A stretch of DNA of 64,000 nt from positions 6,878 through 70,877 of the forward strand of contig DGIS01000034.1 in assembly GCA_002386525.1 (NCBI GenBank). Reading direction: 5' to 3'. Position numbers and translations under genes: made by a program. This DNA is from Sphingobacterium sp. UBA4616 (lineage in GTDB: Bacteria > Bacteroidota > Bacteroidia > Sphingobacteriales > Sphingobacteriaceae). Shown here in pieces: positions 35,019-44,151 of this stretch. The notes under the pieces were generated by a model. It was not told the origin of the DNA and searched no databases. It was given only the letters and a program-made list of their open reading frames with translations. The stretch's first letter is position 1. Each line of letters begins with the position of its first letter.

Positions 35019-36344
35019 TTACTGTTTACTCTTAGGAACAAAGAATGCTGCCAGCAACATAAATACTCCGGCTAACAACAGGCCATAGATGGATTGGCTA
35101 TGAAATAAATATTTGATGATCATTCCACCAAAAAAACCACACACAATCTGAGGCAGCGTAATGAAGAAATTGAACAGTCCCATATAAACTCCCATTTTAC
35201 CAGCGGGCAAATGATCGCTTAAAATGGCATAGGGCATTGCTAAAATACTACCCCAAGCTATACCAATGCCGATCATCGGAACAATCAATAAATTAGCATC
35301 TCTGATCAGGAATAACGAAATGAGCGAAAGCCCGCCAACGGAAAGACCCAGGGCGTGGGTTTTACTACGACCTAAACGTTTAGCGATCCGCGGAATAAAC
35401 AAGGCATAAAGGGCCGACACGCCATTGTAAATACCGAAGAGTACCCCCACCCAATTGGCGGCCTCCATATAAAGATCCTGCCGACTTCCTTCTCGAAGAT
35501 AAAAGACCGAATCTGCAATCGCTGGAGTTGTATATACCCACATCATAAAAAGTGCAAACCAAGAGAAAAACTGCACCCAGCCTAACTTGCGCATAATCAG
35601 GGGCATTTTGCCGATATCACTCGCAATAGATCGCAAACCAAATTTAGGCGCAGATGCCTGGTCTATTGAAATAGCATCTGAAAAAGACTGAAGTTCTGTT
35701 GGCGAATACTCTGTAGTTTTGAATACAGACCATAATACTGACAAAAGCAGTACAAAGCCACCTAAATAAAATGAGTAGATAACATTGCTTGGTACCTGCC
35801 CCACTTCCGAAGTTCCTGCCACATCAAAATACTTCGTCAATATAAACGGAAGCAACGATCCTAAAACAGCTCCGACACCAATTAGAAAAGTCTGTACCGA
35901 AAATCCTACACTCCGTTGACTACTTGGTAAATTATCGCCGATCAGGGCCCTAAAAGGCTCCATCGTGACGTTAATAGAAGCATCCATAAACATCAATAAC
36001 CCCGCTCCTATCCAAAGTGGTGCCAGCATCGTGGTAAATAATGCCGCATTAGGCATTAAAAATAACGTCAGGGTAGTTAACAGGGCACCCACCAAAATAT
36101 ACGGGCGGCGACGTCCCAACCTATTCCAGGTTCGATCGCTATAATGGCCAACGATGGGCTGAACAATCATACCCGTTATTGGCGCCGCGAGCCAGAATAA
36201 CGACAAGTGCTCCACATCGGCACCAAAGGTTTGAAGAATACGCGAAGCATTGCCGTTCTGAAGCGCAAACCCCATTTGTATCCCCAAAAATCCAAAACTC
36301 ATATTGATGACCTGGCTTATGTTTAATTCAGGTTTTTTTCCCAT
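35019..36344 (-). CDS. MFS sugar transporter, SLC45/GPH-like (probable maltose importer)
   Basis: The 441-residue inner-membrane protein has about 12 membrane segments and the sucrose/maltose symporter features of SLC45-like MFS proteins. These include MSFGFLGIQMGFALQNGNASRI at the N-terminus (shown in part), the loop GHYSDRTWNRLGRRRPY between helices 2 and 3, and IPRIAKRLGRSKTH in the middle. It is the last gene of the maltodextrin operon. Its place beside maltose phosphorylase makes maltose or short maltodextrin the likely cargo, with proton symport inferred from the family. Confidence 0.88.
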   Translation of the reverse strand: MGKKPELNISQVINMSFGFLGIQMGFALQNGNASRILQTFGADVEHLSLFWLAAPITGMIVQPIVGHYSDRTWNRLGRRRPYILVGALLTTLTLFLMPNAALFTTMLAPLWIGAGLLMFMDASINVTMEPFRALIGDNLPSSQRSVGFSVQTFLIGVGAVLGSLLPFILTKYFDVAGTSEVGQVPSNVIYSFYLGGFVLLLSVLWSVFKTTEYSPTELQSFSDAISIDQASAPKFGLRSIASDIGKMPLIMRKLGWVQFFSWFALFMMWVYTTPAIADSVFYLREGSRQDLYMEAANWVGVLFGIYNGVSALYALFIPRIAKRLGRSKTHALGLSVGGLSLISLFLIRDANLLIVPMIGIGIAWGSILAMPYAILSDHLPAGKMGVYMGLFNFFITLPQIVCGFFGGMIIKYLFHSQSIYGLLLAGVFMLLAAFFVPKSKQ

Positions 36345-36443
36345 AATAGGCTATCAAAATTTAACACAAAATACAATTTAATTATCATTTAATCGCGATT
36401 CAGCAGCATAAGAATCCTTTTCTAAGCTGCTGAAAATATTGAT

Positions 36444-38753
36444 TTACCGATCGTTCGACACCCGAATGCTACATTTTCCAGCTAATACGAAAGCCCCAGT
36501 TACGGTCTGGATATGCGCTGCAGTATCACTGATATTATCGATCGAATAACCAACCCGATCTACAGCAATCAACAATGTCGCGCCGCGAAACAATACCCGG
36601 AATTTATAGCCTTCCCATTCGTTGGGCAACATTGGGTTCAGATACAATTTTCCGTCCTTAATTCGCATACCCGCAAAACCTTCCACAATCGTCATCCAAG
36701 TACCGGCCATCGAGGTGATATGCAGACCATCTTCGGTATCGTTGTTGTAATCATCCAGGTCCAGACGTGAAGTCCGTAGGTAAAACTCATATGCTTTTTC
36801 CGCTTTATTGAGTTTAGCCGCCAATATCGCATGTACACAGGGAGAAAGTGAGCTCTCATGCACGGTCAATGGCTCATAAAATTCAAAATGCCGACCGATA
36901 GTGTCCACATCGAATTGATCTTCAAGAAAATAAAAACCCTGCAATACATCGGCCTGTTTGATATAACAGGAACGTAGAATCCTATCCCAGCTCCAGTGCT
37001 GGTTGATCGGACGTTGCAACGGATCAAGTTGTGCCACAGGAATCAGCTCTTTGTCCAGAAAGCCATCTTGCTGCAAATACACGTTTCGTTTCGCATCAAA
37101 AGGGTAGTACATCTTGGCAATAATATGCTGCCATTTTTGCTGCTCTTCCAGTCTAATTTCCAACTTCGCTTCCACTGTGCTCACCACGTCGGATTGCTGC
37201 TGGGCCAATTTTTCTAAACATTCTAGTGTATATTCCAGACACCAAGTAGCCATACGATTGGTATACCAGTTGTTATTTACATTATTCTCGTACTCATTTG
37301 GTCCAGTCACCCCCAACATCACATATTGCTCACGTTCAGCACTCCAATTGACGCGCTGTGCCCAAAATCGGCTAATCGCAACCAAAACCTCCAGTCCGTG
37401 CGACCAAATATATGCCTCATCACCCGTATAACGCACATAATTGTAGATCGCAAACGCAATGGCTGCATTGCGGTGGATTTCTTCAAAGGTGATCTCCCAT
37501 TCGTTATGACACTCCTCCCCATTGATCGTAACCATGGGGTAGAGGGCTGCCCCATGTCCAAAGCCGAGTTTTGCGGCATTTTCAATAGCCTTATCCAATT
37601 GCTGATGACGATAAATCAACAAATTACGTGCGATCGTTGGCGATTGCGTCGCAAGGTAAAATGGGATGCAGTATGCTTCGGTATCCCAATAAGTAACACC
37701 GCCATACTTCTCTCCCGTAAATCCTTTTGGCCCAATATTAAGTCGCTCGTCTTCACCCGTATAAGTTTGATTCAACTGGAAAATATTATACCTTATGGCT
37801 TGCTGTGCAGCAACATCACCACTGATTTCAATATCACTTTCTGACCATATCACGTGCCATGCGGCCGCTTGCTTTTCCTTCAACTCATCAAAATCAAATT
37901 GTTTTAGTGTCTGCAAATGATCCTGAACAACTTCCTGCAATTGAGCAACCGCATGATTTTGTGAAGTAACAATGGCGACACGCTTCTCTATCCTACAAAT
38001 GTGTGATTTAGGCAGATTAAGAGTGTAGACTTCTGCCATACAGCCTGGGCGCGTTACCGTTTCGTCTGCTGATCGTACCACTGACCCGGTGCTTACAGTG
38101 GTCTCGAGCATCGCATAAACTTCAAAACCAGTTTTCTTGGTTCGGGCAGCTACAAAAACACCAGGCCCAGACTTTCCCTGGTCAATGCTTTCCCAGAATT
38201 TTTCATCGTAGTTGCTATCCCGGTTAATCACCTGTGCATTTAAACGCGACACAACCTCGAGCGTAAGATCGCCCGAAAGTGCCGCTATGCTGTATTGCAA
38301 AGATGCCGTTTCAGAAGCAAACAAGTGATACATCCGGCTTGCCTGGATTTTAATCTGAGCACCATCTGCCATTTCAACAACAAAGCTACGGTATAGAACA
38401 CCCTGCTGCATATCGAGGCGGCGTTCAAAAGATTTGACATTTACTTTGGCTAAATCAAGCACTTGTCCGTTAATTCGGATATCCAGGCCAATCCAGTCCA
38501 CAGAATTAATGACCTTGGCGAAGTATTCTGGATACCCATTTTTCCACCAGCCCACACGCGTTTTGTCGGGATAATAAATTCCCGCCAAATAAGATCCCTG
38601 TAATGATTTTCCACTGAATTCTTCTTCAAAATTAGCCCTTTGCCCCATCCGACCGTTGCCAATAGCAAAGATACTTTCCGAAAATTCATTATGCTCCGGA
38701 TGAAACGTATCCTCAATAATCTGCCAAGGGTTATGTTTGATATATGTCTTCAT
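36444..38753 (-). CDS. GH65 maltose phosphorylase
   Basis: The cytoplasmic family GH65 enzyme splits maltose with phosphate into glucose and beta-glucose-1-phosphate. The 769-residue length is typical. The general-acid motif TGPNEYENNVNNN places Glu at residue 487, the same number as in the well-studied Lactobacillus maltose phosphorylase (from memory). The phosphate-binding region HESSLSPCVHA is present in the C-terminal part of the alpha/alpha barrel. There is no signal peptide. The beta-phosphoglucomutase gene lies 105 bases upstream and the sugar transporter gene 99 bases downstream, which supports maltose over kojibiose or trehalose as substrate, though sequence alone does not fully exclude these. 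Confidence 0.9.
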   Translation of the reverse strand: MKTYIKHNPWQIIEDTFHPEHNEFSESIFAIGNGRMGQRANFEEEFSGKSLQGSYLAGIYYPDKTRVGWWKNGYPEYFAKVINSVDWIGLDIRINGQVLDLAKVNVKSFERRLDMQQGVLYRSFVVEMADGAQIKIQASRMYHLFASETASLQYSIAALSGDLTLEVVSRLNAQVINRDSNYDEKFWESIDQGKSGPGVFVAARTKKTGFEVYAMLETTVSTGSVVRSADETVTRPGCMAEVYTLNLPKSHICRIEKRVAIVTSQNHAVAQLQEVVQDHLQTLKQFDFDELKEKQAAAWHVIWSESDIEISGDVAAQQAIRYNIFQLNQTYTGEDERLNIGPKGFTGEKYGGVTYWDTEAYCIPFYLATQSPTIARNLLIYRHQQLDKAIENAAKLGFGHGAALYPMVTINGEECHNEWEITFEEIHRNAAIAFAIYNYVRYTGDEAYIWSHGLEVLVAISRFWAQRVNWSAEREQYVMLGVTGPNEYENNVNNNWYTNRMATWCLEYTLECLEKLAQQQSDVVSTVEAKLEIRLEEQQKWQHIIAKMYYPFDAKRNVYLQQDGFLDKELIPVAQLDPLQRPINQHWSWDRILRSCYIKQADVLQGFYFLEDQFDVDTIGRHFEFYEPLTVHESSLSPCVHAILAAKLNKAEKAYEFYLRTSRLDLDDYNNDTEDGLHITSMAGTWMTIVEGFAGMRIKDGKLYLNPMLPNEWEGYKFRVLFRGATLLIAVDRVGYSIDNISDTAAHIQTVTGAFVLAGKCSIRVSNDR

Positions 38754-38801
38754 TGATTTCTTGTTTTCAACACCTCCTGAACTCCAGTGTAAAAAATCCT
38801 T

Positions 38802-38817
38802 GCGTTATTTTTAACGC
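38802..38817 (-). other. Hairpin between pgmB and the GH65 gene
   Basis: GCGTTA and TAACGC form a 6-bp stem with a TTTT loop in the spacer of 105 bases. No strong T-run follows on the minus strand, so it may be a processing or stabilising structure rather than a terminator. Confidence 0.35.
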
Positions 38818-38858
38818 GATTCATTTACCGTTGTCAAAAGGTAATTTGCTGGTTTAAT

Positions 38859-39506
38859 CTAAAATTTCTCTACTAATCTCCCTAAGTCAGCTACGACCAA
38901 ATCTGCTCCTTTGAGGTTTTCGGCTTCTCCGATACCGATAACCTGCATGCCAGCTGCCCTAGCGGCATCGATCCCAGCCTGGGCGTCTTCCAACACCAAA
39001 CATGCTGATGCCGCTATCCCCAATGCGTCGGCGCCTTTTAAAAAAACTTCGGGATTAGGTTTGGAAAGCTGAACAGCATTCCCATCAATCAAGACATCGA
39101 AATAACCGACAATTCCGGTTTTTTCAAGAATGCCCAACGCATTTTTACTAGCCGAACCAAGAGCAATTTTAATTCCTCTTTCCTGCAGTTTTTGCAATAG
39201 TTCCAAACTGCCCGAAAGTAACTGTACTGGACTAAGCTGCTCGATCAATTCCAGATACCAATCATTTTTCTGCTGCAGCAATGCTTCTTTTTCGCTTTTA
39301 GACTTCTCCAGTCCAGCCCATTTCAAAATCAGCTCCAGAGATTCAACGCGACTCACACCTTTCAGCTGTTCGTTGTCAACCGTGCTGAACGAATAGCCCA
39401 AGCCTTCCGCTAATCGATGCCACGCTTCAAAATGGTAGACTGCTGTATCCACCAACACACCGTCCAAATCGAATATTACGGCCTTTACATTATTATAATT
39501 AATCAT
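38859..39506 (-). CDS. pgmB: Beta-phosphoglucomutase
   Basis: The cytoplasmic HAD-superfamily enzyme converts beta-glucose-1-phosphate to glucose-6-phosphate. The 215-residue product has motif I FDLDGVLVDT with nucleophile D13 and acid/base D15, the cap region HRLAEGLGY, motif II as LGSASKN, and the C-terminal LVLEDAQAGIDAARAAGM. It lies 32 bases after the periplasmic amylase gene and before the GH65 gene, and takes the direct product of maltose phosphorolysis. Confidence 0.93.
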   Translation of the reverse strand: MINYNNVKAVIFDLDGVLVDTAVYHFEAWHRLAEGLGYSFSTVDNEQLKGVSRVESLELILKWAGLEKSKSEKEALLQQKNDWYLELIEQLSPVQLLSGSLELLQKLQERGIKIALGSASKNALGILEKTGIVGYFDVLIDGNAVQLSKPNPEVFLKGADALGIAASACLVLEDAQAGIDAARAAGMQVIGIGEAENLKGADLVVADLGRLVEKF

Positions 39507-39538
39507 TGAAAAATGAATTCTATAGAATTTTATTTATG

Positions 39539-41398
39539 TTAAAACTTAAGCTCCATCACTTTAGTCTCGTAAGCTTCTAATTGCAAGGTATTGTCAGCTG
39601 GAGCGATTTCCTGTTTTTGGATAATATCAACATAGGATTTCACCTTGCTGTTTCTCTCCTTAAAGCGATCCAATTTGAGTGCCTTGGTGGTATCATTGCA
39701 GTTCATGACTACCATAACCGTCTGTTGTTCGTTGTAGCGGAAATACACATACACGCCATCTTCGGGCACATACTGCATCGTTTTACCAGTCTGTAATACA
39801 GTATGCTGTTTACGATAATTGGCTAGCGTTTGAACAAAAGTCCACATATCCTGCTCTGCCTTAGTCCGGCCTTCGGGGCTAAACTTATTCATTTTGTCGC
39901 CCACAAAACCACCTGGAAAGTCTTCCCGTAACAAACCATCGGGATTGGAGAAATTTTTCATCAGAATCTCCGCACCATAGTATAACTGTGGAATACCTCT
40001 AGTCGTCATCAGCCAGGCCAGTGCCGATTTGTACTTCTGCACATTTTCCCCAACGACGGATAAAAAGCGATCTTTATCGTGATTGTCCAGGAAAAGTACA
40101 TTACGCTCAGGTTGCGGATACTGATAGTCGGAAGCCAAAGTTGCATACAATTTATTCACACCTGTAGTCCATTCGGTCTTTTGGTTAAGGGCATCCCCTA
40201 TAGCATAGTTAAGTTGAAAATCCGTTACCCCCATCAACTTGGAATCCACATCTTGGCCAACCCGCTTTCCGCCTAGGAAATAAGCTTGATTAGCAACACC
40301 ATGGACCCACGTTTCACCAAAAAAGGTGAATTTTGGATACTCCTGCAGGATGCGGTCTGTCCATTGACTCATAAAATCAAGATCATTATACGGATAGGTG
40401 TCGATGCGGAATCCATCTATTGCCGCGGTCTCTATCCACCAGATATGACTTTGCGTCAAATAATTTTGAACATAAGGATTCTGCTCATTCATATCGGGCA
40501 TTGTGGGAACAAACCATCCTTTGACCATTTTCTTTTTGTCGTCTGCAGATGCATAGGGATCAAAAACAGTTTGGTCTTTGTAGGAAGTCTGCGTGTAGGT
40601 CGGCCATTCATTGAGCCAGTCAGCCATCGGTTTATCCTTCACTGTCCAATGATAACTCCCTATATGATTAGGTACCACATCAAAGATCAATTTCATCTGA
40701 CGTTTATGCAGTTCGTCGGCCAATTGTACATAAGTATCGTTGCTACCAAAACGCGGATCGATATGATAGGTTTCGGTATTGGCATACCCGTGATAAGAAG
40801 CCTGTGGCATATCATTGGTCAACACTGGTGTCAACCACAACGATGTCACGCCAAGATCGTGTAGGTAATCCAGTTTACCGATAATACCCTCGAGATCACC
40901 ACCATGACGCAGATACATCGAATCGCGGTTTAAGCTCATATCCAACATGCCCTTCACCTGATCATTTGCTCTATTTCCATTCGCAAAACGATCGGGCATG
41001 ATCAGGTAGATCAAATCGGAACTGTTCACGCCTTGTGCTTTTACTTTTTGATCTCTTTGCTTCAACTCATAACGATGGGTCAGTTTTTTCTTTCCTTGAC
41101 GAAAGGTAAACGTTGACCATCCTGGTTTGGCCGAGGCAGCTACCCTGACATCCAAAAACAGGTAGTTGGGATTTTCTACACGATTGACCTTAACAAGCTC
41201 TATACCTTTATCCTCTACCTCTACCTCGCTTTTACCTATTTGAGGCCCATATACAACGAGCTGCAAGGTCGGATTTTCCATGCCTACCCACCAGTTTAAG
41301 GGTTCTACGCGTTGGATGGACTGCCCCATTAGGGGGATCCATCCTACAAGTGTTAGCGCCAAGAATACTAGGGCAATCTTTCTCTTTACTTTTAACAT
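39539..41398 (-). CDS. Periplasmic GH13 amylase (neopullulanase / cyclomaltodextrinase-like, SusA type)
   Basis: The 619-residue protein has a signal peptide (cleavage near PLMGQS) and no lipobox, so it is probably periplasmic. An N-terminal cyclomaltodextrinase domain (WWVGMENPTLQLVVYG, about residues 35-120) leads into the GH13 barrel. The catalytic residues are in GFRIDTYPYN (nucleophile Asp, about 334), FFGETW (Glu, about 362) and FLDNHD (Asp, about 441), followed by a C-terminal beta domain. It would cut imported maltodextrins or cyclodextrins to maltose and glucose. It lies 6 bases after the SusE gene. Confidence 0.92.
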   Translation of the reverse strand: MLKVKRKIALVFLALTLVGWIPLMGQSIQRVEPLNWWVGMENPTLQLVVYGPQIGKSEVEVEDKGIELVKVNRVENPNYLFLDVRVAASAKPGWSTFTFRQGKKKLTHRYELKQRDQKVKAQGVNSSDLIYLIMPDRFANGNRANDQVKGMLDMSLNRDSMYLRHGGDLEGIIGKLDYLHDLGVTSLWLTPVLTNDMPQASYHGYANTETYHIDPRFGSNDTYVQLADELHKRQMKLIFDVVPNHIGSYHWTVKDKPMADWLNEWPTYTQTSYKDQTVFDPYASADDKKKMVKGWFVPTMPDMNEQNPYVQNYLTQSHIWWIETAAIDGFRIDTYPYNDLDFMSQWTDRILQEYPKFTFFGETWVHGVANQAYFLGGKRVGQDVDSKLMGVTDFQLNYAIGDALNQKTEWTTGVNKLYATLASDYQYPQPERNVLFLDNHDKDRFLSVVGENVQKYKSALAWLMTTRGIPQLYYGAEILMKNFSNPDGLLREDFPGGFVGDKMNKFSPEGRTKAEQDMWTFVQTLANYRKQHTVLQTGKTMQYVPEDGVYVYFRYNEQQTVMVVMNCNDTTKALKLDRFKERNSKVKSYVDIIQKQEIAPADNTLQLEAYETKVMELKF

Positions 41399-41404
41399 GA
41401 GCTA

Positions 41405-42424
41405 CTATTTTTTTGTCAACGTATAGGTATTTGCATTTAAATTCAACACAATATCGTAGGTACCTGCGCTGGCAACAGCGATATTTGCACCACCAGCGGC
41501 TAGTGTTCCATTTGCACCACCAAAATTGGTTCCCCAGTCGCGGTTTTTACGAAATTTAATCTCGCCTGCAGTCAAGCTTACTGTGAGTTTCCAAACCTGA
41601 TTGGCGTTATCGTATTTCATATCCGTATCGGCATCCCATCCCTTCGGTGAGGCACTACCAATAATACCCCAGCTATGGTCTTTGTAAGAAATGGTGTTGG
41701 CTGTTGTATTTACTTCCAATTCAAGATTACCGGCACGTGGAGCTTTGATGTCCTGACCTCCATTATAAACTATTTTACCTGGCTCGGTCTCTCCATACGA
41801 ATTGCTCCAATTCCGTTCAGGGGTCAGTTTAAATGTTAATTTTCCTTCCGGAAAATTGATTATTCCTGTATAGATTCCATTGCTCGTTGGCGAAATCAAC
41901 GATTCAGCATTAGCTTCAACCCAATCTTCATAGGCTCCTATGGCATACAAATAGCTAGTCGAAGCAAAAGGGATCGCCTTCAGGCCAGCTAAAGCCGAAT
42001 ACACTACTGTAATTTTCGAATTAATACTCGACTTGAGACGTACATCAAATTCCGATACTGTTCCTGTTGGAACGCCAAGAGCGAGTAAATAGCTATTCAG
42101 TTCATAACCTGTAAAACCTAGCGCGGTACGACCACGAGGAATGACCACTTCCTTCACAGTTTTAAAATTGTCCCCTTTAAGTCCAAACTGAAGAACATTC
42201 GTTACCGCTGCCTGAAATCCAAAATCAGCGGGCACTACTGAAAGGTGCAGCACCGTATCACCTGCATTATCTTTTGATAAGGCGATGTCATTTTTATCAA
42301 GGCTTAAACTGGCTGGCTGTATGCCCTCACCGCTCGCCAATATAGCGCGGGTCTCGTCTTTTTTACAACTCTGGAATGCCACCATAAGTAGCAGCAGGAT
42401 TCCAATATAGTGTCTAATTTTCAT
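41405..42424 (-). CDS. SusE/SusF-like starch-binding lipoprotein
   Basis: The 339-residue outer-membrane lipoprotein has a lipobox (AFQSC near residue 20), a SusE-type Ig-like domain (about 25-130, SLSLDKNDIALSKDN) and two C-terminal carbohydrate-binding modules (about 155-250 and 250-339). Their paired motifs are LTFKLTPERNWSNSYGE and EIKFRKNRDWGTNFGG. It should bind starch at the surface and assist the SusCD importer. It follows SusD after 120 bases with a hairpin in between. Confidence 0.9.
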   Translation of the reverse strand: MKIRHYIGILLLLMVAFQSCKKDETRAILASGEGIQPASLSLDKNDIALSKDNAGDTVLHLSVVPADFGFQAAVTNVLQFGLKGDNFKTVKEVVIPRGRTALGFTGYELNSYLLALGVPTGTVSEFDVRLKSSINSKITVVYSALAGLKAIPFASTSYLYAIGAYEDWVEANAESLISPTSNGIYTGIINFPEGKLTFKLTPERNWSNSYGETEPGKIVYNGGQDIKAPRAGNLELEVNTTANTISYKDHSWGIIGSASPKGWDADTDMKYDNANQVWKLTVSLTAGEIKFRKNRDWGTNFGGANGTLAAGGANIAVASAGTYDIVLNLNANTYTLTKK

Positions 42425-42448
42425 CTGTTTGATTTATATTTTCAATAG

Positions 42449-42517
42449 CTGATGAAAGCAAGGTTCAATCGTCAGCCGCTTATGCGCAGACCAATCTGTA
42501 TTGCCCAGTTTCATCAG
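42449..42517 (-). other. Intercistronic hairpin between susD and susE
   Basis: CTGATGAAA (42449-42457) pairs with TTTCATCAG (42509-42517), a 9-bp stem around a loop of about 51 bases, in the 120-base susD-susE gap. It may set relative expression by processing or partial termination. No T-run is seen. Confidence 0.35.
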
Positions 42518-42544
42518 TCAACAATTGTCTATTACAGGTATTGA

Positions 42545-44146
42545 TTAATTATATCCTGGGTTTTGTACCAGGTTCGCGTTCGCAATAATATCCGAAGCAG
42601 GAAGTGGGAACAGTGTTCTATACCCAGCAACTGCCTGGCCTGCGAGCACACCACCCTTAAAAGGCCAGAGATAATTATCACCTGTAAATTTGCCATAACG
42701 GATCAAATCCGAACGTCTAAATCCTTCCCAGTATAATTCTTTCACACGTTCATTTAAAATACCATCTAAGGAAAGGTTAGCCAAGTTGCCACTGTTGTTG
42801 CCATAGGCACGCACACGCAATTTGTTTACATAGTCGAGTGCTTTCGCCACAGTACCACCAGCACCGCCCCGTAAAGTTGCCTCTGCATAGATCAGGTTCA
42901 TTTCTCCCAAACGGATCAACGGAAAGTCAACAGATGCCACGAAACCTTCGGCCGCGGGAGGAGCAGTTTTACCATCCTTGTTCACATTACGGAATTTGGT
43001 AACTGCCAATCCCTGTTTATAAACAGCGATATCTTCAATTTTAACGCTTGTATTTAAATGGAACATGGCACGTTTATCTGTTTCGCCAGAATAATCACCA
43101 AAAATAGTCGCAATATTATCACGAGTGCGATTTCCGGCCCAACCTCCACCCGGTACACCGAAAGATGTCGGATTCATTGTCGCATCTATTGCCGCATTGA
43201 TTAGATATGTTGTCCCGCCTTTGCTCTGCGTCTTGGTTCCATCGTAAGGCAGGTAAAAAATAAATTCCGGATTGTTCACGTCATTGTCTGCATAAAACAG
43301 CTCCCGGTAATTGCTGCCCAAACTATAGTTCGAATTCAAGACCTTTTCCGAATACGTAATCGCTTCAGTATATTTCTTACTACCTGCTCCCAAATACACT
43401 TCAGCATTGAGGTATAAGCGAGCCAACAATCCCCAGGCTGCCGCCTGATCCACACGACCATAGACATTCTGTTTCGGAGCTTTTAGCTGACCTGCTACTT
43501 CCAATAGCTCTTTCTCCACATACGCAAAAAGCTCAGGCCTTTTAATCTGCGGTGGAGAAACTTTACCAACAGGGGTTTCCTCGGTTACAAATGGGGGATT
43601 GCCAAATAAATCAAGGAGTACCCAATAGTTATAAGCCCGCAAAAATCTCGCTTCAGCGCGATAATAAGCAATCTCCTCTTTATCAGTGTCCGAGATACCT
43701 CTTTCAGCCAATTTAGCATCTGTACTCTCTCTTAAGAATTCGTTAACGAGTGTGGCACTATAAACACAACGCGTATAAAGGCCCCGCAGCATAGGATTGC
43801 TGTCATCAAAATTCAGATAATCTAACCCACTGATGCCAGGGTCATTCAGCCATGCACAAGCAGCCTCATCCGTTGTCAGTTCTTGTGCATTCCAAAAAAG
43901 ACGCAAAAAATCAGACGTGCCGGCATCCAATCCACCCAGATCGGAATTATTAGGTCCCGAAGTACTGGTGAGGGTCAATGATCCATATAATCTTGCAAAA
44001 GAGGAAGTGTACCCCTGAAAATCCTTATAAGCAACATCTGCGGTAACATCGTTGGTCGGTTTTAAGTCCAAATCCTTGTGGCAGCTGCTCAATGCGACAG
44101 CAAGCAAGCAAACGCCTATATATTTATTTAATTTTTTCATTGTCAT
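42545..44146 (-). CDS. SusD-family starch-binding lipoprotein
   Basis: The 533-residue outer-membrane lipoprotein has a lipobox (ALSSC near residue 22), the SusD fold with LRAYNYWVLLDLFGNPPFVT, and the ending VKELYWEGFRRSDLIRYGKF, FPLPASDI, VQNPGYN. It is the lid and glycan-binding partner of the SusC encoded 5 bases upstream. An in-frame ATG at 44140 (MKKLNK) is an alternative start. The operon context points to maltodextrin as ligand. Confidence 0.94.
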   Translation of the reverse strand: MTMKKLNKYIGVCLLAVALSSCHKDLDLKPTNDVTADVAYKDFQGYTSSFARLYGSLTLTSTSGPNNSDLGGLDAGTSDFLRLFWNAQELTTDEAACAWLNDPGISGLDYLNFDDSNPMLRGLYTRCVYSATLVNEFLRESTDAKLAERGISDTDKEEIAYYRAEARFLRAYNYWVLLDLFGNPPFVTEETPVGKVSPPQIKRPELFAYVEKELLEVAGQLKAPKQNVYGRVDQAAAWGLLARLYLNAEVYLGAGSKKYTEAITYSEKVLNSNYSLGSNYRELFYADNDVNNPEFIFYLPYDGTKTQSKGGTTYLINAAIDATMNPTSFGVPGGGWAGNRTRDNIATIFGDYSGETDKRAMFHLNTSVKIEDIAVYKQGLAVTKFRNVNKDGKTAPPAAEGFVASVDFPLIRLGEMNLIYAEATLRGGAGGTVAKALDYVNKLRVRAYGNNSGNLANLSLDGILNERVKELYWEGFRRSDLIRYGKFTGDNYLWPFKGGVLAGQAVAGYRTLFPLPASDIIANANLVQNPGYN

Positions 44147-44151
44147 ATTGT

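Noticed and set aside
34882..35088. Plus-strand frame starting at the HTCS stop codon
   Set aside because: It runs through the maltodextrin operon terminator and into the MFS gene on the other strand, with no family resemblance.
37326..37844. 172-codon plus-strand frame opposite GH65
   Set aside because: Antisense shadow of a strongly conserved GH65 gene.
40286..40864. 192-codon plus-strand frame opposite the periplasmic GH13 gene
   Set aside because: Antisense shadow; no start signal and no domain.
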